64,000 nt of DNA. Origin: Agelaius tricolor. Taxonomy: Eukaryota > Chordata > Aves > Passeriformes > Icteridae. The DNA lies in the NCBI GenBank assembly GCA_023055355.1, contig JALJCS010000037.1, positions 4,650,001 to 4,714,000 on the forward strand, written 5' to 3'. Positions 14,666 to 28,270 of the stretch are shown piece by piece (positions within the stretch are counted from its first letter, which is position 1; each line of letters begins with the position of its first letter). The translations under genes and the position numbers were made by a program. Below the pieces are notes generated by a model. It had not been told where the DNA came from, did not search any database, and saw only the letters and a program-made list of their open reading frames with translations.

Positions 14666-16739
14666 TCAGGAGGCACTGCGACCACAACTGGACAGAGACA
14701 CTTGGCACTGGACAGGGGCATTGGGCACCAGGCAAGGCCACCAGTATCGAGGCACCAAACCAGCACCACCCACTGCTACCAGGAACTGGGCACCAGCAGT
14801 GGGTACCAGCACCAGCATGGACACTGGCACCAGCACCACACAGTGCACAGAGAATACCACACAGTGCCACTGTGCACTGTCACCACCACCAGGGCTGGTA
14901 CAGCCACCAGTGCCACCCCCAGGCACCAGCAGCAGCACTGTGTGCCATGCAGCGGGCACTGAGCTCTGGACACTGGCACCAGCACTGCCACCACTCTGGT
15001 TCTGGGCAGCAGGCAGGGACTGGGAGGGGGACACTGCACTCCACAGGTCTGTGGGCACCAGCAAACCCCGAGCACCAGGCGCTGGGCAGAGGGCACCATG
15101 CCCATGTCCTGAGCACTGGGCAGGGCACAGCAGCTCTGCACTCTCTGCAGCTCCCAGGCCCCCTGCCAGGCTCTGCCTGCCCCATGGACACCCAGGGTCC
15201 CACAGCCCCTGCCAGGCTCTGCCTGCCCTGTCCAGCCCTCAGACCCCAGTGCTGGGGCTCTGCTGGGGTCCTCATCCCTGCAGCACAGCTTGGCTGTGCT
15301 GTGGCCTTGTGCCCCCAACAGGGCCTTTTCCAGGGTGGCCTTGGGGGTTTCCAGGGCACCGCTGGATGGTGACGCCCACGAGGCTGGATGGAGTGAGGAC
15401 GTGGCTGTGCCAGGGCAAGGAGAGGGTTGCTGGCACCCGTGCCAGTCCCTGGCACCAGAAGTGCTGCAGTAGAAAAGATGCAAACATTCAGCACCCTTCA
15501 CCCTGCCCCATCCATGTCCCTGCCGTGTGACCCTGCTGTGATGTGCTCAGCCACTGTCCCTCTTCCCATCCCCAAGGCCCCCACAGTGGCTTGTGCAGAG
15601 CCTCAGCACCTTCCCACAAGCAGCTGTGTGGGGAAGCTGCCCCTCCCCTGAGCCTCAGGGAAGATGGCACAGCATCCTCCTGGACAGGCCAGGGACAAAC
15701 ACCTCAAATTGCAGCTGAACCCTGCTGGCAGTGAATTACATTGCCCACACACTTTGCAAAGGGAAAAGCCACTTCCTTCTGGCCATCCTTCTGACAACAG
15801 AAAGTATTTCTCCCCTGAGGAGCAGGGGCTGCCCAAGCCAGCCCCTTGGCACCCATGGAACAAGCAGGAGAGCTCCAGCGGGCGATGGGAGCCTGCCTGC
15901 CCTGGCAGCACTGCCCCTGGATGAAGCTGCCAGCACCTGCCCAATGCCCAGCTCCTGCCCTCCCTCTGGGGCTGATCCTCTGTCCCTGAGCCCGCTGGGC
16001 TGGCAGCTCCCAGAGTGGGGGTTCCCTGCAGGGAGACTCAGCAACATTCTAGTGGTGAAGGGAAAGGAAGAGGGAGGCCTGGAATTTTTTGGGGGGGAGA
16101 AGCTGACCCTCCTCTGCGCGGTTCTAGCATTGAGAGGGGGCCTCATGCACTTCTGTGCCTCAGTTTCCCCTCCGAGGACTGACAGTGGGGGTGCAGAGAG
16201 TGCTCTCTGTGCTGTGACAAATCAGCCCCACAGCACACAGCTCTCGGGTTTGAAAGCTGCAGAACTCCTTCACAGACCCCTCGGGGCTTTCCTGCCACCG
16301 CAGGGTCACCTGGAGGGGAGCCACAGCAGCCCCTGTCCCTTCACCGGGCCTCGCTGCTGCCCCGTTTCCCCACAGAGAAACTCATCTGTCTGACTAAGCA
16401 GGAATAGAAAAAGGCAAATCCTCCGCCCAGGCGTCCTGCGGTGACCCTGCCCCGCCTGGCGTGTCCCTGCCTGCGCAGGGGATGTCGCTGTGGCCCTCTC
16501 CAGCAGCACCTTCCCCTTCCTCGCAGAGCCTCAGCACGGGCTGGGTTTGTCTTTTAGCCCGATTTCCATGACCTGCCCTGTTCCTGAGCAGCTCTGCTTG
16601 CAGGGAGCTGCGAGGCTGCACGTCAGGCACAGCCCGGCTCTGGGGGCCCCTGAGAGCCTGCAGCCCCCGGGGCCTGAACGCCTTCCCTCTGCCAGCGGCT
16701 GCCTCATGAGGGTCACCTGACAGAGCCTCGGGTGGGGAC
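14666..16739. other. Intergenic, no gene seen
   Basis: GC-rich sequence between the CYSRT1 promoter and the LTR. Large overlapping open frames on both strands have low-complexity content and no recognisable domain. I see no supported feature. Confidence 0.45.
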
Positions 16740-17284
16740 ATTCCTTGTAGTAAACCCCACAAGTTTGGGAAAAGCACCACGGAGAATATGAACAATAGGA
16801 ATGCTGAAACAGCAAAAGAAAATTCCTGTCTCCTTGACCTCTGCCCCATAACCTATCTCTGTAACGTTATAAGGCCGTGTTACTTTAACCCTTACTATTG
16901 GTCAATTATGGATACCCCTAAACCCTTACCATTGGTTAAGTTTGGATTCTATCCAACCCTATAAAAAGGGCACACTGTACCCCATTCGACAGAAGAAGAG
17001 CTGTCGCTGGGACCCTTCACAGACTTCCCCAATAAAGCCATCTCTGTGGAGCCAGCCAGCGCCTCTCCTTCTCCTCTCTCTGCCGTCTGCTGCAGCCTCA
17101 AGCCAAGGGCAAACTTACCTAGCAAGCAGAGCTGAAATCCTAAGAGCTTGCAATCACTATAAGAGCTGACAATCTCTGAGCTTGCTATGGTGTTTGACCC
17201 GCGGGGGCGATTCGGTCTGAGCTAGCTTAGCATTCGGGCACCCGTCTCTCTGGAGACTGGGCCCCCGGGCTATATTGCTCTGCA
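16740..17284 (+). mobile_element. Solo LTR of an endogenous retrovirus-like element
   Basis: The block is markedly more AT-rich than its surroundings. It has the order expected of an LTR on the plus strand: two inverted CCAAT boxes (ATTGG at 16,897 and 16,931), a TATA box (TATAAAAA at 16,960-16,967), then a poly(A) signal (AATAAA at 17,031-17,036). A U5-like tail ends near the CA at about 17,283. No gag or pol sequence flanks it, so it is a solo LTR. Its precise ends and any target-site duplication are not certain. Class is not assigned. Confidence 0.8.
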
Positions 17285-20200
17285 TGATAATAAGGCCAAA
17301 TCGGAGGCTTCAGTTATCCCTCAGCTGCTGCAGACCCCACCCGGCCGCTGGGAGCAGAGCCAGCGGTGCTCTCGGCTCTCTCAGCACCCAGCTCTGATCT
17401 CGCAGGCACCTCCTGGATATCCTCATTCTCCACAGGGCAGATCTGCGGCAGCCCCAGATGAGGAGAGGTTTCACCAGCCATGAGCAGCAACCTCTAATCT
17501 GGAGCCTGGAGTTCAAACATTTCATTTCTTGCCAAGAAATTCTCCAAATCGAGCTTCAAGGGCCACATCCAGAAATCATGTGTTGATCCTTGGAGGATTT
17601 ATAGACGATGGAGGATCCCCAGGTGGAAAAGTTGCTGCACCAAAGCTCAAACTGCTGGTTTGGAGTTGTCCCATGTGGGATTCCCCAAGCTGGGAGCTGG
17701 CAGGTGCTGCAGAGCTGTGCCCTCCTTGAGTAAATGGAAGACCTGAGCTAATGTGAGGCTCTCTGTGGCTTAAAACCAGCCTCATTTCCTGCAATTGTTT
17801 GCAGGGGGAAAAAAAATAAACAGGAAAAACCAATCAAAAGCTCAGTGCCCACCCTGGTGATGTCCTGTGCTGGGGGTGATGGAGAGGGAGGTTCTCAGAG
17901 GTGCCACACTGCTTCCAGAGGAATGGTGGTTTTAGGAGGAGCCTGGGAAAACCAGGAGAGAGAGGGGAAAAACCAACCATGGCACTGGCTCATGAACCTG
18001 CTGGACCTGCTGGGAGCCTGCAAATGAGGGGGCAGCCCCGTGCAGGGGGCTGGGTTCCCAGCAGGGGCTGCAGGTGCTGCAGGGGCAAGAGCATCCCCAA
18101 CCGTGGGACATGAGCCAGGAGGAAAATTCCTGTGCTGGCTCAAGAATTCACAATCTCACTGCATGGGTTCCATGGGGAACCACGGCAGGGCACCCACAGC
18201 CTCTGGCCTGTGTGACCCAGCACAAGCTGTTGGGAGTTTTTGCAGAATTCCAGTAACTGCAGAGATCCCTTAGTTAATGGAATCCTGAAAATCCTCCCCT
18301 AACTGGGGTGCCTTAGCTCACTGGTGCTTCACACACAGCAAAAGGTATATTTATTTTGTAAAAAATCACCCAAACAAACAAACCATCCAGAAAGCCACAG
18401 GCACGTCCTGTTCCTGGGCCTCTTTTTGCTGGGGACAGGTATTTGTGTGGCATCCCAGCGCTGGAGCTTTCCCAGCTCCAGCTCCTCCCGGGGCTCTCCC
18501 AGGCACCAGAATAAAGAACTCCCGAAGCGGCCCCGTGTGTGAGCAGTTCCCGGGCTCCCGGGCGGTGCAGTGCCTGCCGCAGGCACAGGAGGGTGGTGAT
18601 GCTCTGCGCAGCCCGTCACTGCCGGAGGATGATGAAGGGCGAGGCTTCCTAGAGCGGAAGGCTTGGCCCCTCGCGGAGGGGACAGCTCGGTGAGCCCCCG
18701 GAGCAGATGGTGGCCGCTCACCAAACCTTGCGGGGGCTGAAGGCTTCGCTGAAGCTCAGGAGAGCCCGTGGGTGGTCGGTGTGAAAAAGGGACACGGGGA
18801 GGGGTTGGACCAGTGCAGAGATGGGAGGGCAACCCCCAAATTCAGGCTGTGTGAAACTCATGGGGGATGATTCCCTCCGGGACATGCCACCGTGGAACGC
18901 AGCCGTGCGAGGTCTTCTTCAAGGCTTTGACCTTAATTCTCAGCTGCCTCCTCAATAAAATCAGAGTGGGGCCTGGGGGCATGGAAGGAGAGATCACAGG
19001 GAGTGGGAGGCACCCGTGGGGTGAGCATCCCAAAGGAGAACCCCACGGACCAGTGTCACCAGCACCGGGGCTCAGGGGTCACCCAGTGAGGGGGGACTGT
19101 GGGTGTGAGGGTGCCATGGAGGGGATCCCACTGCTGCAGGTCTGAGGGGCACTGTAGGGGCCACAGAGCAGGACCCAGGGGTAAAGCTGCCAGAAACAGG
19201 GGGCTTGGGGGCTCATGGAAGCTGCAGGATTTGGTGCTCTGTGCCCTTGAGCAGCACAGCCCCTCACTAACACCCCGGGGTGGGAAACTCCAGCACAAAA
19301 TCCAGCCGGTGTCCCCAGGCCTGTGCCCAGCATGGGCAAAGACCCTGCCTGCTTGTCTGCCCGGGCCATGCCAGGGGTTCCCACAGCTCCTGGTTCTCTC
19401 TCAGGGGAAGCCGTGTGTCCCAAAGGGTGGCAGCAGCTTCTAAAGCCCAAACAGAGCCTGGAAGCGACTTGCCAAGGCTGCTCGGTGGGAGGGATTTCCT
19501 GTGGGGCCAGAATGTGCCCCGTGCCTCGCTCAGCAGCCGGACGCACACCCCGGGCTGCCCTGGCCCTGCTCCCCGTGCAGCCCCGGCCGCAGCTCCGTGT
19601 GGGAGCAGCTCAGGCTCCTCTGCAGAAGGAGGCTCTGCCTTGGCTGCTGCTGCTCCCCATGAGCACAGCACAGCCCCAGTGGGCTGGCAGAGCCCCAGCG
19701 TCCCCTGCCAGCGCCATCCTGCTCTCCCGATGGGACATCCCAGCCACCCTGCGGGCTCCCGGCCGGCCACAGGGATGCACAGCTGGGCCACGCGTGTTCG
19801 TGCGGGCCATGGGCACCGTCCCCTGCCGGGCCCTTCCCCTGCCCGCGGGGACAGGGACACCGCAGAGACACGTCCGCCGGGCCCGGGGAGCCGGGGCTGT
19901 CGGAGCTGCTGTCAGACACCTGCACGGGGACGCTGCAGAGCCCAGAGCCTCTCCAGCTCAGTGCCAGGCTCTCCCCTTGGCAGGGGGATGCCGCGTTCCT
20001 CAGGGATGACGAGTTGGATACATAAGCCGCTGTCCAGGCTGGCACGGCCGCACCGACATCACAGGAGTGGGCCTGGCCCGCCGCCGGCTCTCCCCGGGCT
20101 GCAGGAACCCGAGGGGAGCCGCTTTCCTTATCGCCCTCCCGCAGCCCCCTCCGTCCCCCTCCCCTGCGGCTCCGGCCCGGCCGCCCCCGGGTCACGCCGG

Positions 20201-23200
20201 GGCTTGGCAGCAGCGCGGGGGAAGCGAAGCATTGTGGCTGCCCACTGCGGCCCGGCTGGAGGAGAAAGCAAGGATTTCCTGGCCTGGAGCGAGTCCTTCC
20301 CGTCCCCTCCCTGCTGCCGAGAGCCTTGGGGCTGAGGGTGCGCTGTTCCCAACAGCCCTCGGACCAGGAGCCAGGGGCTGCCCGTGCACGGAGCTGCTGC
20401 TGGATGTGGAAGGAAGCAGGAGGCAGCACGGATCCGGGCACTTCTGCTGGCAGTGCCAAAATCTCCCCCTCTGCTCCATCCTTCCCATAAACAAAATCCC
20501 TGCTCAGGCAGAGCCTTTGGCCAGCACAGAGGTGTTCCCCTTGGTGCTCGTGCATTCTCCCCCACAATGTCCCACGGGGACAGCGGCAGCTGGGTGGCCT
20601 TGTGCCTTCCCACAGGGACTTTAGGAAGGGCCTGTTCGCCCTTTGCCAAGCTCAGCCCAGCCCCATGACAGGTGGATGGATGCTGTGGGGATCTGTGCCC
20701 ATGGCAGATCCTGCAGCTCCCTGTGCAGAACCAGGCAGCAGCAAACAGCCCGGCATGTCTTCCGAGGCTCCACCTCACACAGACACCTGGAAAAGGGGCT
20801 GTAAGCCCAGCTGGGACACGGGGTTGGGCAGCTCACATGCACAGCCACGTTTCTTCCTGCTCAAATGTCACTTCTCCTTCCTGCGGAGGGAGCAGCCGAG
20901 GCGGGGGCAGCTGCTGCTCCCACCCCGAGCAGCCACGTGGGCGATGCCGCAGCTTCCGCTGTGCCACGACCTTGTGCAGTGACTGCACCTGCCGATGGCT
21001 TTTTTAGGACAAGGGCTGGTTTCCTGCTATATTTCCGTAATTTAAAGTTTCCAGTCCAGGGGATGGCTGTGGCAGAAGGGCTGTCCCTCATCTCCTGGCC
21101 TGGAGCATTCCCAGCACTTTGCCATGCTCTCCATCCGGGGATGGGTTGGGGATGGCACCGTCCTGCCCCGGTGAAGGCTTGGCGGTGGATCCGGGGCTGC
21201 TCTCCACACGGGGAGCCGGCAGACCCTGGGCAGCACCCAGCTCCCAGCTAAGCCCTTGGCTCCGGCTGTCTCCCAGTGGAGGTCTGGTTTCTGTCCTGCC
21301 GTCTGCTTGTCCTCCCTCGCTCCGAACAGTCCCCGTTTGTTTGGCTCTCGCTGCCGGCTGGAGCCGGGGCCGCGTGCCTGGGCCGCCTGTGCACAACGGC
21401 TCCTTGTTCACCGCCTCCCTCCCCGCTCGCTCGTCGCCTGTTTTAGCAATTATCCCAATTAGCTGTGCCCTCTCCTTGCTCCCCAGCTGCACCTCGGACC
21501 CTCATCCCTCCTGCTCCGCAGCGGCGGCAGCAGCGCTGCTGTCCGGAACGGGGCAGCCCCGGGCCAGGGCTGTGGGCACCTCCCTGGGTGGGAAACAGGC
21601 AGGCTGTGCAACATCCACGCGGAACCCCAGGGCTCTCTTCAGTCCTCTTTGGCACTTGAGGAGGGTGAAGGAGCCGTGCCGAGCCCGCAGCTCCCGGGGC
21701 GCCGCTGGCATCTGCCTCTGCTCCTTCGCATCGCCCGGGTGGGTGCTGCCCGTCCTGCCCCAGCCGCACCGGGTGCCCCCCTGGGCACGGGGAGCACCCA
21801 GACTGTTTCCTGCACGCCACCACCCCCGTGCCCCCGCGGCGGCTCCATCCTCCCGCTCCCACAGCCGCCAGCTCCGCCGGAGCCGGGGGCGGGCGGGCGA
21901 AGGTTGAGGTTTGCACCGGCTGACGAGGCTGGGGCAGCGGAGGGGCCTTTCCACAGCAGTTTCCGGCAGTGCAGAGCTCCAGGGCCACCTTCTCCTCTGC
22001 CCCTGAGTCCACGGGGAAGCCGGAGTGCAATCCCTGGGGAGGTGCTGGGCACAGGAGGATCCCTGCCGGCAGAGCCCAGCGAGAGGAGCAGGAGCAGCTA
22101 TTCCTGCGTGCTGACAGCGCCTCGTGCATCTCCCAGACTGGAAACCCAGGGCAGGCAAAGCCCCGGATCCTCTCCCCGTGGCCACGCCAGCCCCTGCAAT
22201 GGTCACAGCAGCGTGGGCAGCCCCCTGGCAGCACCCCCGTGCCGCAGCCATGCGGGGACACGGCGGGGACACGGCGGGGACACGGCACCCTGGCAGGGCA
22301 GCACCGGGGCTGCCGCTCCCGGCGGGGCTCCGAGCGCCCTGCCCGCGATGACAGCAGCCCGGGGCTCCCGGGGTTTGATCTTTACCGCTCGAGCTGGGCT
22401 GTCTGCTCCCATTTGCGTCTGCCGAGGGAGGGCTGCGAGCGCCGGGCTGGCAGCTCCGTGCTGGCACGCAGGCAGCCGCCGGGCAGGCAGCCCCCGCTGC
22501 TGCAGAGCCTCCTCCGCAGCCCTGCCAGCCCCAAAGCCCGTGTGCAGATCAGGGGCCTGCAGAAGCCAGGGCTGGGTGAGCCTGAGCAGGTGGGGGGCTC
22601 CCGGGGACCCCGTGTGCCTTACTGGGGGACAGCCCTCAGCCTTGAGCCTGCACCTTCAAAGCAGAGCCCTTGAGCCTGCAGCCAGAACTGCCCCTTCTTC
22701 CCCATCCGTGGGAGCACGACGGCTCCAGAGCGCCTGGAGGGCACCGGTGCTCTGAGCTGAGCACACTGAGCTGTGTGCTTGATGTCCTGCAGAGCTTCCC
22801 CCCCAAACACACGTGCCCCCAGCAAACAAGAATATGGCTCCTGGTGGTCCAGGTCTCTCTGGTTACCTCTGTCCTGTTCTGGGGACAGAGCAGAGTCCTG
22901 CACAGCTCCTGCAGGAGTCTGGACATGCTGGGTCCCCTCCCCAGCTGGAGCCCTGGTTTCTGTTACATGGAATGGCCTCACCTCCCCCTGTCACCCTGGC
23001 TACAGTGCTCCACTTGCCTCCCCACGGCCTGCACAGGAGCACCAGGCTGCTGCAACCCCCTTGTGCCCAAAGGTCTCTCTGCAGCCAAGGCACAGGGCAA
23101 GGAGTCCTCTCTGGAGGGAGCAGAGGGGAAAGACAGGCCTCGAGGTCCTCAGCAGCATCCCAGCATCCTGGCAGCACAGTAGCCCTGGCTCTTGGAGGAC

Positions 23201-26200
23201 TGGAGAAATGAGGGTGATGAAACCCCCAAGGCCAGATGATGCTGTCAGCCCCAGGGGAACGGCCCAAGAGCTGGTGCAGCCCCCATGCCTGCCCCGTGGG
23301 GTGCAGACCCTCCCAGGCTGCCGCAGGTCCCACACTTCCAGCTCCCACCCACGGCAGTGCTGGGGAGTTCACCAGCTCGAGCAGGATGGTGACCTCCACT
23401 CCCCATTCCAACCTCCCACCCCCAGACCCACGAGCCCCCCCTCTTGCCCCCGCTGCAGCTCCACTACGCACTCAGACCAAGCCTTGGCTCAGCTTCCTGG
23501 CTCCAAGAGCAGCAGCAGCTCCTGCTGGGCAGCCCCCAGGGCCCTGCAGCCTCTGCCAGAGCAGGAGCTGTGCCCAGGGCCAGCTCCCAGCTGTGCACCC
23601 ACACAACCCCCAGGGGGGTTACAGGCACGCAGGGAAAACAAAACCCTCAGCTCAACGCTCACATTCACCCAGCTGACCCAGAAATGCAGCCGTGCTGCTC
23701 CACACAAGAGCACGGCTACCCAAGCTGAGCAGAAGGGCCACCAGGAGAGCCAGGGGTACTGCCAGCTGCTGAGAGCAGGGATGGGGCAGTGCAGGGTGCC
23801 CTCAGGTCCTGTTGGGAGCCCCAGGACAGTCACACGGGGACAGCAGGATCACATCACCTGTGAGCACAGCCACAGTCTCGGGCTGCCCCAGAGAAAGAGG
23901 GCAGCAGCCTGGAGCCAGGCAGGGCTTGGTGGGTCCCATCTGCTGCCTTCAGGGAAGCTTTCCTGCAGGAGCTGAAACTGTAGTGCAAAAACAAACCACT
24001 GCCTGGGTCTGGGCTGCTGCTCGGAGCTGTGTCCCAGCTGAGGCAGCCCTCAGGAAGGAGGAGCAGGACCTCGGGCACCCGTGCCAGGACCGCCGAGTCC
24101 CACCGGGCACCCCAAGGGCACGGGCAGCCGCCGCCGCTGCTGCTCCTCCGTGCCCCAGTTTGTGCCAGGCCGCGGCACCAGGCGAGCAGCGCTGGCTCAG
24201 AGCGCCGGGCTGTCCCGGGAGCAGCACTGCGAGCGCTCAATGTCCCCACGACTGCCGCAGCCCCAGCGCCGGCACCGGAGCTGCCCCAGCGGCCCCGCAC
24301 CCTCCCGGCCGGGAAGGAGGAGCGGCTGGTCCCAGCTCTGGCACATGCTCCGGTTTCTTCTGAGCCCCGAATGCCTCGGGCTCTGTCAATGCACGGGCGA
24401 GGGGAAGGTTTCTGCAGAGCTGCCATTTCTATTTCTGGACCAGTCCTGTCCTGTTTTCCTTGGACACAAGGTGTTTTCTGAAGGATGTGGGTCTTCCTTG
24501 CACCCTCTCACCCCTGAAATGCAGCTCCAGGTCTTTGTGGTCGTCCCTGCCTGGGCCAGCAGTCCCTGGGGAGCTGCAGAACCCCCCCCCCACACACACA
24601 CACTCATTCCCCAGTAGCACTGCGGGACTGGGAAGGAGTTTCTGACATAGCTGTGCTGCTGTGGGGTCACCAACCAGATGTGAACTTCTCCAGGGACTGT
24701 GCCTACCTGGGGCTGGGGAAGATGCAGCCTCAGATGAAAAAGGGGGCTCTGATAGGAGCACGGGCCCCACTTGCCCACAGGGCCTGTGGCTCAGAGTGTG
24801 GCCAGTTTGTCACTCTGGACCTTGTGCAGGGCAGCTTTGAAGGACATCCCACCACCTCCCTGTGCCCTGTCTGCTGTTTGACCCTCAAAGACAAAAAGAT
24901 TTTCCCTGTGTAGCTGCAGGGAACTACATCTGGAATTTCCCATGTCCTCACCTGTGGTTACAGAATCCCATCCTCTTTCCCTCCTCTCAGATGACAGCTC
25001 TGGAGAGCAGTACATCTTCCATAAGTGTTCTTTTCTGGCAGCTGAGCAACCCCAGGTCTGCAGGCAAGGAGTTGGTGGGGAGGGGAATGAAGGTCACCAC
25101 ATCCGAGGAGAGAGGGGATGTGTTCTCTCTGGCCCTGGCCCCTTGACCTCCCCCCAGCCCATGTGCATCCCCCCTCCTCCTGCTCCTTCCTCCTGCTCAG
25201 TGCAGCACCAGGAAGGGGGGCCCCCTCTTCACACCCGGGGTTCACAGAAGTGGCCACAGTATTAATCATTAATAGTAAAAATAATGATTAAACCTCTTGG
25301 AATCTTTTGAGGCTTTACAAACATCTGCAGCCTTCAGGCTGCTCAGGGTACCATGTGTGCATCTCAAGGTTTGTGTGTGGCTTCAGACACTTTGGACATC
25401 TTCTGAGCATCACTTCTGTAGCAGTGGGGTCTCTGTGGACAGCTGCAAGCCTAGAAACCAGCCCATGAAAGCCCCCACCATGGTATTAGAATTGATGCAA
25501 GAACATCAGTGGTCAGGTCCTGACCACCAGCAACCAACCCACACACTGCTTTAAACAGCAGCCACAGAGCAGCTCTGCAGCAGCTGGGGCATCCTTCAGC
25601 TACCAGCTGGCAACAAGAGACTGCTGCTTTCTTGGCAGATATTTCAGTAGCATCCCTCCTTCAAAATGGTGTTTGCTCTGCCAGCAAGCTGCACAGACAG
25701 CTCCTCTGGTGCTTTTGGTGGAGCACTGTGCCCTGCTTTCCTTTCTCTGAGGGTCTGTGCTGGGCTCTTGTGGCCACCTCAGACAGGCCTGGAGGGTCTT
25801 AGCCTGGGATGGTCTGACTGGGGGTCCCTTCTCCTGGTGCTCTGCCCTGGGAAGGAGAGGCAGTCCCAAGGGGATGGCACCCAGAGGATGTGGGTCCCAC
25901 ATCCCTCCCTCCCTCCCTCCCTCCTGGGCAGGCCCTGGCACTGTCCTGCACAGACCTGCAGGGAAAGCTGCTCTCTGCAAAGCTGGGGATGAGCTCACGG
26001 GTTTGTGGGTGAATTATCTGTGTGATGAGTGATTCACCAGAGCAAAACAAGATTGGTGTGAGAAACAGATGGGATTTTGGGACGAGCTGTGGATGCGTGC
26101 AGGACCCAGACAAGCAAACTTGGTGACAAGAGCAGCAGGGAGCAAAGAAAGGTGGCCTGAGGTGCTGCCACCAGGAGCATGGGCAGCATGGATGGGGGCC

Positions 26201-28270
26201 TGGGTGTGGGACAGGAAGGTCTGGCACACAGGGAGCTGTCAGCTTGCCCAGGTAGGGTGGAAAGAAAAGCCTCAGGTGCCATCACAGGGCAAGGCAAGCA
26301 CCAAGCAAGAGAGGGGCCATCCTCTCAGAACAGGTCCTTCCCACAGGTACTAGAAATCCACAAGGGCAATAAAATCCTGAGCAAACAGCTAGATGGCTGA
26401 GCAGGTAATGGCTGATGGTGAGGGAGAAATTTAGGGCCAAACTATCTTCTGGCTTCACCATTCACCTCAGCAAAGCCTGGCCAGCAGTGGTACAGCTCCC
26501 AGCACAGAGCAAAGGTTTCAAACTGATCCAGTCAGGACATTGGATAGGAATGAGTTTTGCAGAAAGAAGCTGTGCTTTCACACAAGGCCAACACCAGCTG
26601 AATTAGAACAATAACCTCCTGATTACAAACAGCAAAACCTTGCTCATCTGGGACAAATGAAGGGAATCCACTGGCAAAGCTGCTCCTGCATGTCTGTTTA
26701 AGGAGAGCTGGACCCAAGGACAGCAGGTACAACTGAGCTGAGGAGCAACCTCTGAACCCAAAGGTGTGCTTGGCCTGCTGACAAGGTCTCTGGAAATGGT
26801 AAAATATATCAGTGCTGCTTGTAAAACCCAGGAGAGCACCCCTATCACATCAGCAGAGGTCAGAAGACCTCTGAGGATATTCAGCCAAAATATGCACATT
26901 TATGATAACACTCAACACAATAGGTTTTTATAAAAGATAACACAACATGTATGTTTATATGCCAAAGTCAGGTGTTAAACCAGGAGTAAGAGACAGGACC
27001 CAAAGGCAGAGGTGGCCACAGGGCTGAGGTTTGATAGGGTCAGCAGTCAAGTCTCAGCCACACTGAGGCCCAGACAGAGATGGGAGGTTTGGGTTTTGAA
27101 GGATGAGATTTTTTCAGTTTGGGTAGAAAGCACAGATCTTGGTGGACCAACTCAGCAGAGGAAAGGGGAAAGCTCTGCATTGAGCATGCAAAGCAGAAGC
27201 AGAGCCATTGGGGCAACAGGAAGATCCCAGCACCTTGGCACAAACACACTCTTATTCAGCAGAAAAAATGCCCAATGTAATTTATGATTATTTTTAAATA
27301 GAGCTGTTGCTTAAGTCATGGAATAGCAGCATAATAGCACACGGTGTAGCTGGGTCAGCACGGGGATGCCATATGAATTAATAACAGAAAATAGCTCGTG
27401 CTCGCTCACTTCCTGCAATTTCCTCTGCTCAGTGAGCTCAGGCGTAAGATCTCAGCTCTTGCTGTCTGCACCCAGGCACGTTAGCAGGGAAGGCAGGAGC
27501 ACCTGACACAGGGAGGATGGGGAGGATTGAGGAAATCCCTGTTTAGCGTGTGCCAGGCAGCAGCAGCAGCCTCACACTGATTTCAGCAGGTGAGCAGATC
27601 AAAGAAAGGCACTTAGAGGTGCTAGAGGCATTCAAAAATCCCTTAACCACTGAGAGAAACTCCCAGATTAAGAACTCGGCCATTGTCAAGAAGGGAGCAT
27701 GGATTTCCAGGTGGAGGTGATGCTGCAGGGTCCCCAGGGAGAACCTGACTCCAGGGTCAGTCTGGCCTGGGAATGGAGCTCAACTGAGCCCTTGGGGAAT
27801 CCTTGTGCCGGGTGGCCTTGGTCATCTCTTCCAGGTCAGGAAGAGAGGCACCTGGGTGAGATTTTTAGCATTGCATGAAGTGTGGGTAAGAAGATGATCT
27901 CTGGGCTGCATAAGGCCTGGCATAGCTGTGAAATATGTAACCTCCAGCTCCTGTGTCCATCCCACTGATGGCAGGGCCAGAGGACAGCCATGGTGAGGAC
28001 AGAGTGGCTGTGGGGACACGGCAGCTGTAGAACCACACAGACCCCTTGTTACAGGGGCTGGATCTTTGCTGCAGCAGGGCTGGAGGGTCAGCAAGCAGGG
28101 CTGGACAGGGCAATCTTCAGGGAGGTCATAAAAGCCCAGGCACAATCCTGGAGGAATATAAAAAACTAAAAAATAGCAATGGGCAACACAAGCAGAGGAA
28201 CCCCAACAGCACCCAAAGGAGCCTGGTGAGCCCCCACCAGCATCCTGCTCCAGCCAGGGCTGGGTGGAAT
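17285..28270. other. Long intergenic stretch between CYSRT1 and RNF208, no supported gene
   Basis: I found no recognisable protein. The interval is mixed: GC/CpG-rich blocks at about 19,500-20,350 and 21,250-22,550, and AT-richer non-repetitive sequence at about 26,400-27,700. A minus-strand AATAAA near 18,345 has no partner gene that I can identify. A (CA)n run lies near 24,590, and an 11-bp GGGGACACGGC unit occurs three times near 22,255-22,288. The long open frames in the GC-rich blocks are open on both strands at once and lack domains. Confidence 0.45.
27250..27480. other. AT-rich non-repetitive segment, possible conserved non-coding element
   Basis: Unlike its GC-rich surroundings, this piece is AT-rich, has homeodomain-type ATTA cores and no similarity to the CR1 or LTR copies seen elsewhere in the window. 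It lies 1.5 kb upstream of the RNF208 CpG island. That could mean an enhancer, but nothing in the sequence alone proves it. Confidence 0.25.

Noticed and set aside
14100..15530. Open frames of over 400 codons on the plus strand upstream of CYSRT1
   Set aside because: Their content is dominated by the ACTGGGC-type repeat; low complexity, no recognisable protein.
21443..22755. Long open frames in the CpG-rich intergenic block
   Set aside because: Open on both strands simultaneously and rich in Ala/Pro/Gly/Arg with no motif; best explained by GC content.
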